A stretch of DNA of 18,996 nucleotides, taken from positions 1-18,996 of the forward strand of contig DLKG01000091.1 in assembly GCA_002490315.1 (NCBI GenBank), given 5' to 3'. The position numbers were made by a program, and so were the translations under genes. Shown one piece after another: positions 15,459 through 18,996 of this stretch. This DNA comes from Prevotella sp. UBA7594. GTDB lineage: Bacteria; Bacteroidota; Bacteroidia; Bacteroidales; Bacteroidaceae. The number at the start of each line of letters is the position of its first letter. The first letter of the stretch is position 1. Under the pieces are notes generated by a model, which saw nothing but the letters and a program-made list of their open reading frames with translations, made no database searches and was not told the origin of the DNA.

Positions 15459-16922
15459 CTATTTTTCCGAGAGCTCGTCAAGGTTTTCCTTCGCCGTGGC
15501 GCTTCCCTTGTCGGCAGCAGACTTGAATGCGGCAAGAGCGGAAGCTGTGTCGCCTGTGTTCCAGAAGTAGACTCCGCGCGCATTGTCGGCTTCTGCCGAG
15601 GTGCCAGCCTTGTCGAGATAGGGCTTAGCCTCGTCGTAGAGATCAGCATCGAGGCGCGAGCAAGCCGCGTTGAGATTGGCTGTCGGGTCATCGGGGAACA
15701 TGCGCACTGCAATCTCCATCACCTCATTGAACTCCTTCGAGCCAGGTTCATAGGTCTCCGCCACCATATACATCTCGTTCTGCGAGAGCAGTTGCGGGCG
15801 AGTCTTGATGAGCTGTCGTGCCTCGTCGACAGAGAAGGGGCGCACGGAGCACGTGATGGTGTAGTCGGAGTGGCGCAGGGCAGGATACCACGTGGCAAGC
15901 ATCAGCCGATACTGCTCAGGATAGCGTGTCTTTATGAGCAGTTCGCGGCGGTCGGGTTCAATGGTGGAGTCGGAGGCAAGAGCGAGAATGTCGTTCTTCT
16001 TGTCGATGTTGGAGTCGCTCACGAAGCGGCGCAGTCCGTCCCAGTCCTCCGGCGTGTAATGGACGGAGAAGAGCGAGTCGTCGAGGCGCACGAGCTGTCT
16101 GACGTAGTTCTTCAGCGTTGCGGCACGGTTCTTGGCAAGCCAGGCGTTGTGGTCGTAGGGTGACTCCGGCGAAGCGTAGCCATGGATGTCGATGTTGGTG
16201 ATGGTCATGTTGGCATCCTTCTTCACTACGTTGATGGTGTCGATGATTTTCGCCAGCTCGCGTGGGTTGTTGCGATAGTCGGGATGCAACTCTGTGCGGT
16301 CAACGGGGAAGTCGATGAAGGCGCGTCCGTGCATCTGATAGGTCTTCGTCTTGGCAGCCACGGGCTGAATGAAAGAGCACTTTGGTGTGTAGAGACGCTT
16401 GAGCGGCTCCTGCTCTTGGTCGTTGATGTTGCCACATCCGCAGAGGTCTTCGCTGACGCCCACGTGCGCATTGCGCATCCATTCGGCGTAGGGAGTGGAG
16501 TCGCTGTAGGCAAGTTGTTGCGGTTTGCTGCCGCGGCGTGTCACTACGAGCGGATTGTTTGCGTCGTATTTCTTGTGGTCGCGACGGTCGTACATTATCT
16601 GTTGGCGGCGGTCGTTGATGACCACGGGACGCAGGAACACGCTGTCGCCCTTGTCGGAAGCTACGTAGGGAGTGAGGACGATGCGGCGGTTGAGGGGCAT
16701 TTTCAGTGAGTCCATCACAAAGTTCATGCCAACTTGCATCTGGTTGTCAATGTTTCGCGCCTTGATGTCGGCGACGGAGATTTTGCCGCCAATAATTTTC
16801 GTGTTTTTATTGTCGGAGGCGAGGGCGCCTCCTCTCCCAGTCATGTCGGAGGCGAGGGCGCCTCCTCTCCCAGTTAGGGTGAGAATGGAGAATATGGCGA
16901 GGAATGTTTTGATGTGTCTCAT
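15459..16922 (-). CDS. DUF3868 protein with OmpA-like and TPR regions, fimbrial accessory factor
   Basis: A 487-residue exported protein. Residues 1-16 are basic then hydrophobic. Residues 17-27 and 28-38 are a tandem 11-residue repeat (TGRGGALASDM, then the same ending in N) encoded by two family 1 elements; it provides ALA|S sites at 22-25 and 33-36 for signal peptidase. An N-terminal DUF3868-like region follows (about 41-150), then a CGCG motif (161-164). An OmpA-like segment spans 200-275, with DRTELHPDYRNNP and IDIHGYASPESPYDHNAWLAKNRAATLKNYV. A TPR-like helical tail runs from about 398 to 487. The gene starts 10 bases after the DUF3575 stop. Proteins of this type recur with DUF3575 ahead of Mfa-type fimbrillins; a periplasmic, peptidoglycan-linked assembly role is inferred. 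Confidence 0.85.
   Translation of the reverse strand: MRHIKTFLAIFSILTLTGRGGALASDMTGRGGALASDNKNTKIIGGKISVADIKARNIDNQMQVGMNFVMDSLKMPLNRRIVLTPYVASDKGDSVFLRPVVINDRRQQIMYDRRDHKKYDANNPLVVTRRGSKPQQLAYSDSTPYAEWMRNAHVGVSEDLCGCGNINDQEQEPLKRLYTPKCSFIQPVAAKTKTYQMHGRAFIDFPVDRTELHPDYRNNPRELAKIIDTINVVKKDANMTITNIDIHGYASPESPYDHNAWLAKNRAATLKNYVRQLVRLDDSLFSVHYTPEDWDGLRRFVSDSNIDKKNDILALASDSTIEPDRRELLIKTRYPEQYRLMLATWYPALRHSDYTITCSVRPFSVDEARQLIKTRPQLLSQNEMYMVAETYEPGSKEFNEVMEIAVRMFPDDPTANLNAACSRLDADLYDEAKPYLDKAGTSAEADNARGVYFWNTGDTASALAAFKSAADKGSATAKENLDELSEK
16811..16841 (-). repeat. Family 1 hairpin element, copy 4 (in coding sequence)
   Basis: A 31-base copy within the DUF3868 gene, encoding residues 28-38 together with the adjoining two bases. 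Its core is ggaggcg-aggg-cgcctcc, a perfect 7-bp stem that differs from the intergenic copies by a compensating G-C to A-T pair. It is identical to copy 5, at a period of 33 bases, so the reading frame is kept. Confidence 0.9.
16844..16874 (-). repeat. Family 1 hairpin element, copy 5 (in coding sequence)
   Basis: A tandem twin of copy 4. Its boundary falls exactly on a codon: act at 16874-16872 is Thr17 of the DUF3868 protein. It encodes TGRGGALASD, placing an Ala-Leu-Ala box right after the hydrophobic core of the signal peptide. Confidence 0.9.
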
Positions 16923-16932
16923 ACGTTGGATG

Positions 16933-17505
16933 TTAAAACATATAAATCAGTTCGAGGGCGGCTTTCGTCGGACCTACGTAATGCGAGTCGCCAGTTTTTT
17001 TCTTGTTGCCACACGTCTTACATTCGAACTTGTCGTAATGCAGATAGTCGTAGCCGATGCCGATGGATGTCTCCAGATTCCAGTGCTTGGCGAGCGGCCA
17101 TTGGTAGCCAGCCGTCACGCCGCCACCGGCGTACCAACCCTCATAGCGGTTGTCGCGGAGCGTCTTGACGAGTCCGAAGGGAAGCTTCACGCCGCCGGCG
17201 TTGAACTGTCCGCCCATGAGATGAGCACCGAGAAACCATCCGTTGAATGTCTGGCAGAGCCAGTAGCGATACTCCGGTTGCACAACCCAATGGCGCAGTT
17301 TCTTGTTGTCGCCAAACTTCCATGGGTTGAGTCCGGCGAACATCTGAAAGGTATGTTTCCTTCCGGTCTGCACTTCCAGTCCGATGTTTGGCGTCGTCGT
17401 TGCCCAATAGAGAAGGTTGGTCTTCAGTCCGACCTCCTGCCCCTTCGATTGCAACGCGATTGCTGCCACGGCAAATAGCAGGGCAGCCTTTCTCAATATG
17501 TTCAT
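16933..17505 (-). CDS. DUF3575 outer-membrane beta-barrel protein
   Basis: First gene of the fimbrial operon. The open frame extends upstream to 17712, but I choose the ATG at 17505 because it starts a clean signal peptide (MNILRKAALLFAVAAIALQS) and lies just after the predicted promoter; the upstream residues look like translated control region. The 190-residue protein shows DUF3575 hallmarks: GLKTNLLYWATTTPNIGLE (26-44), VVQPEYRYWL (74-83) and FLGAHLMGGQFN (91-102). It also has alternating aromatic strands and a terminal Phe, as in outer-membrane barrels. A CKTCG motif sits near the C-terminus. The 10-base gap to the DUF3868 gene suggests the two products work as a pair in fimbrial export or anchoring. 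The role is inferred from context. Confidence 0.88.
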   Translation of the reverse strand: MNILRKAALLFAVAAIALQSKGQEVGLKTNLLYWATTTPNIGLEVQTGRKHTFQMFAGLNPWKFGDNKKLRHWVVQPEYRYWLCQTFNGWFLGAHLMGGQFNAGGVKLPFGLVKTLRDNRYEGWYAGGGVTAGYQWPLAKHWNLETSIGIGYDYLHYDKFECKTCGNKKKTGDSHYVGPTKAALELIYMF

Positions 17506-17524
17506 ATGCGATAAATATTTTCTA

Positions 17525-17568
17525 AAGGCTGCAAAGGTAATAGTACTATGTGCAAAATCACTTGTCAA
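17525..17568 (-). promoter_or_regulatory. Predicted promoter of the fimbrial operon
   Basis: On the minus strand TTGACA (17568-17563) is followed after exactly 17 bases by TACTAT (17545-17540), a near-consensus sigma-70-type arrangement. Directly next to it, TACCTTTG (17539-17532) matches the Bacteroidetes -7 consensus TAnnTTTG perfectly. Either would start transcription about 10-30 bases before the DUF3575 ATG at 17505. I found no TTTG -33 element at the ideal distance from the TACCTTTG box. Confidence 0.5.
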
Positions 17569-17588
17569 AATGTGGATTGTTTTGACAA
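17562..17588. promoter_or_regulatory. 9-bp inverted repeat overlapping the fimbrial -35 region, candidate operator
   Basis: ttgtcaaaa (17562-17570) and ttttgacaa (17580-17588) are perfect inverted copies separated by 9 bases. The promoter-proximal arm contains the TTGACA hexamer, so a protein bound here would affect transcription. Which regulator binds is unknown; the adjacent AraC-type protein is one candidate. Confidence 0.5.
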
Positions 17589-17624
17589 AAGAGCCGGTTG
17601 TATATTGTTTGTATACAGAAAAGT

Positions 17625-17648
17625 GAACTTGCGCGATTATGCAAGTTC
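17625..17648. promoter_or_regulatory. 8-bp inverted repeat upstream of the fimbrial promoter
   Basis: gaacttgc (17625-17632) and gcaagttc (17641-17648) are perfect inverted arms with an 8-base spacer. It could be an upstream activator site or a hairpin in the regulator's trailing transcript. Its sequence is unrelated to the 9-bp repeat nearer the promoter. Confidence 0.4.
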
Positions 17649-17686
17649 TTGACTTGGCAAGGGATGTAAACCTCTTATTGTCAACG

Positions 17687-17704
17687 ATTTGCAAATTTGC
17701 AAAT
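17687..17704. repeat. 18-bp perfect palindrome of TTTGCAAA units
   Basis: ATTTGCAAATTTGCAAAT is a perfect 18-bp palindrome made from overlapping GCAAATTTGC units, continuing as far as 17710. It lies between the regulator gene and the fimbrial promoter. It may be a protein-binding site or simply a low-complexity repeat. Confidence 0.55.
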
Positions 17705-17793
17705 TTGCGCAATATGAGTCTACACGTCCTCCGGGGGGGCTATACCATACGGACAGTCCTGACGGATAAAAAAAGGAAAATGTAGAGGGTGGG

Positions 17794-18978
17794 TCAGTAT
17801 GCCTGCTTCTGCGATTGCTGCTTTCTATATACCGACGGAGAGACGCCCTCTATTTGCTTGAAGATTTTAGAGAGAGTAGGAGCGTCGGCGAAGCCAGTGT
17901 GTACGGCTATGTCCGTGAACTTCATGTCGGGGCGTGTGTCGATGAGTTTCTTCACCTCTGCCACCTTGAGGCGGTTGATCCACGTGTTGAAGTTGACATT
18001 CTTGAAGTTGTTGATGTACTGTGAGAGCTGGCGTGCGCTAACGTTCATCTCGTTGGCGACGTCGGCGATGGTGATGCTTTCGTGGAGGAAAGGCTTGTCG
18101 ATGCGTCGGGTCCATGCGTTGACGCGCGACACGATGTCGGAGGGCTGTGGCTCTTCTATCTCCTTTCCGGAATGTCCGGAAGAGAAGAAACTGCCGTTTT
18201 GCAGGTCGAGCTTTTGGTCGAAAGCAGGCACCGTGTCGAGATATATTTCCTGCACGTTGAGCACGCATACTGTGGACATGAACAGAAGTACGGAGCGCAT
18301 TAACTTCGTCACGAGATCGAAAATGTATGTGGAGACGATGAAGTCTGCCGCGTTGATGGCAAAAAGAGCCACGAAAGCGCCTACCGTGTAGAGCAGCCAT
18401 TTGCTTCTCTCACGTCGGTTGCCATAGACGTAGTTGTCGATGTTGCGGTGGAAGCGTATAGCCTTGTTGCCGATAAAGTAGATGCTTAAGGCAGACTCCA
18501 TGACTACGGCTGCATCGAGAAGATATGTCAGGATGTTGGAGATGTCGGTGGTAAGGTAGATGTCATAGTCGGGCGATCTGAAGTCTATCCCGTGCTTGGT
18601 GATAAAGATGACGATGTGTGTCAGTGCCACGGCAACAACGGGAATGGTCCAGGGCAGTGTCTTGGCATAGGTGAATTTCTGCGAATGGAGCAAGGACGTG
18701 AGACCAACAACCGCCACGCACATCTTGAAATAGAACATCAGCGGACTGAAGAAGCGGTCGAGTACGAGTTGACTAATGCCACTTGATATAAACGAGATGG
18801 CGATAAAATCGGAGAAAGCCCCTATGGCGGCATAGACGGCAATACATCTCTTGCCCTTGGAGTATAGACGGTTGTTTGGCGAAGCGGTCTGTATGCCTTT
18901 GTTGAGAAGCAGCATAGCTGACATTGTGGTACAGACAGTGCAGCTTATGAGATATATGGTGAAGGAGACTAAGTCCAT
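17794..18978 (-). CDS. Membrane-bound AraC-family transcriptional regulator
   Basis: A 394-residue protein with about seven hydrophobic spans (roughly 4-25, 45-67, 76-97, 108-127, 147-169, 193-213 and 217-241), a linker, and a C-terminal AraC DNA-binding domain from about 285. The first helix-turn-helix lies near 303-322 (ITIADVANEMNVSARQLSQY). The second is near 354-376, in KFTDIAVHTGFADAPTLSKIFKQ, and is followed by GVSPSVYRK. No periplasmic sensor fold is recognisable; signals may be sensed in the membrane. It lies upstream of the fimbrial operon in the same direction with a 288-base gap, so it probably regulates but is not co-transcribed with the fimbrial genes. The ATG at 18978 has only 18 bases of upstream sequence in the window. 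Confidence 0.9.
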   Translation of the reverse strand: MDLVSFTIYLISCTVCTTMSAMLLLNKGIQTASPNNRLYSKGKRCIAVYAAIGAFSDFIAISFISSGISQLVLDRFFSPLMFYFKMCVAVVGLTSLLHSQKFTYAKTLPWTIPVVAVALTHIVIFITKHGIDFRSPDYDIYLTTDISNILTYLLDAAVVMESALSIYFIGNKAIRFHRNIDNYVYGNRRERSKWLLYTVGAFVALFAINAADFIVSTYIFDLVTKLMRSVLLFMSTVCVLNVQEIYLDTVPAFDQKLDLQNGSFFSSGHSGKEIEEPQPSDIVSRVNAWTRRIDKPFLHESITIADVANEMNVSARQLSQYINNFKNVNFNTWINRLKVAEVKKLIDTRPDMKFTDIAVHTGFADAPTLSKIFKQIEGVSPSVYRKQQSQKQAY

Positions 18979-18996
18979 CGTATATTAATTTAAATT

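Noticed and set aside
16811..16874. CRISPR-like or iteron array
   Set aside because: There are only two units with a 2-base spacer, no variable spacers and no cas genes. The units are in frame inside a protein gene.
16672..17478. 268-codon plus-strand frame spanning the DUF3868 and DUF3575 genes
   Set aside because: It is antisense to two supported genes. It reads through the repeat elements as SEARAPPLPV twice, which is a by-product of the repeat being open in several frames.
17562..17588. Invertible (phase-variable) promoter bounded by inverted repeats
   Set aside because: The arms are only 9 bases apart, far too close for site-specific inversion of a promoter, and no recombinase gene is present in the window. 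An operator is the simpler reading.
17506..17712. N-terminal extension of the DUF3575 protein (69 extra residues)
   Set aside because: The extension runs through the promoter and inverted repeats, has no signal-peptide character, and would bury the clean signal peptide that starts at 17505.

Overview
The window looks like a chromosomal segment of a Bacteroidales bacterium, most likely in or near Prevotellaceae. This rests on protein families rather than a database match: Mfa/FimA-type lipoprotein fimbrillins, an Mfa2/FimB anchor, DUF3575 and DUF3868 proteins, a C-terminal domain resembling a type IX secretion (T9SS) sorting domain, a membrane-bound AraC-type regulator, and promoters with the Bacteroidetes -7 box TAnnTTTG. 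Every gene I accept lies on the minus strand, so the biological reading order runs from high to low coordinates. I see no tRNA, rRNA, CRISPR array, transposase or integrase. No gene-free stretch exceeds 300 bases; the longest are about 17506-17793 and 4464-4699.

Region A (18978-4700) is a fimbrial locus. It starts with a multi-membrane-span AraC-family regulator. A 288-base control region follows, holding a 17-bp-spaced TTGACA/TACTAT promoter overlapped by a Bacteroidetes -7 box, several inverted repeats and a run of seven Gs. Then comes a tightly packed seven-gene operon: a DUF3575 outer-membrane barrel; a DUF3868 protein with OmpA-like and TPR parts; the probable major fimbrillin (Mfa1-like); the Mfa2/FimB anchor; two minor fimbrillin-like lipoproteins; and a 1780-residue secreted protein. 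The last has a jelly-roll-like module, other segments typical of large secreted Bacteroidetes proteins, and a T9SS-like C-terminus. The working model is a protease-activated, lipoprotein-derived fimbria in which the final giant protein is a tip or surface adhesin.

Region B (4463-97) is metabolic: aroB (shikimate pathway), then a hotdog thioesterase probably acting on DHNA-CoA, an isochorismate synthase, and menD overlapping it by 8 bases. Together these cover one shikimate step and several steps of menaquinone synthesis. Further men genes would be expected just beyond the left edge.

Two families of short repeats are scattered through both regions. Family 1 is a GC-rich hairpin element of about 31-42 bp with five copies: three between the fimbrial operon and aroB, and two in tandem, in frame, inside the signal-peptide region of the DUF3868 gene. 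There they encode an 11-residue repeat that supplies Ala-Leu-Ala signal-peptidase-like sites. Intergenic and coding copies differ by a compensatory base-pair change in the stem. Family 2 is built on tgtcttcctgtc-type units. It forms a near-perfect 26-bp palindrome between the major fimbrillin and anchor genes, and a degenerate tandem array at the 3' end of menD. These repeats are the most unusual signal in the window.
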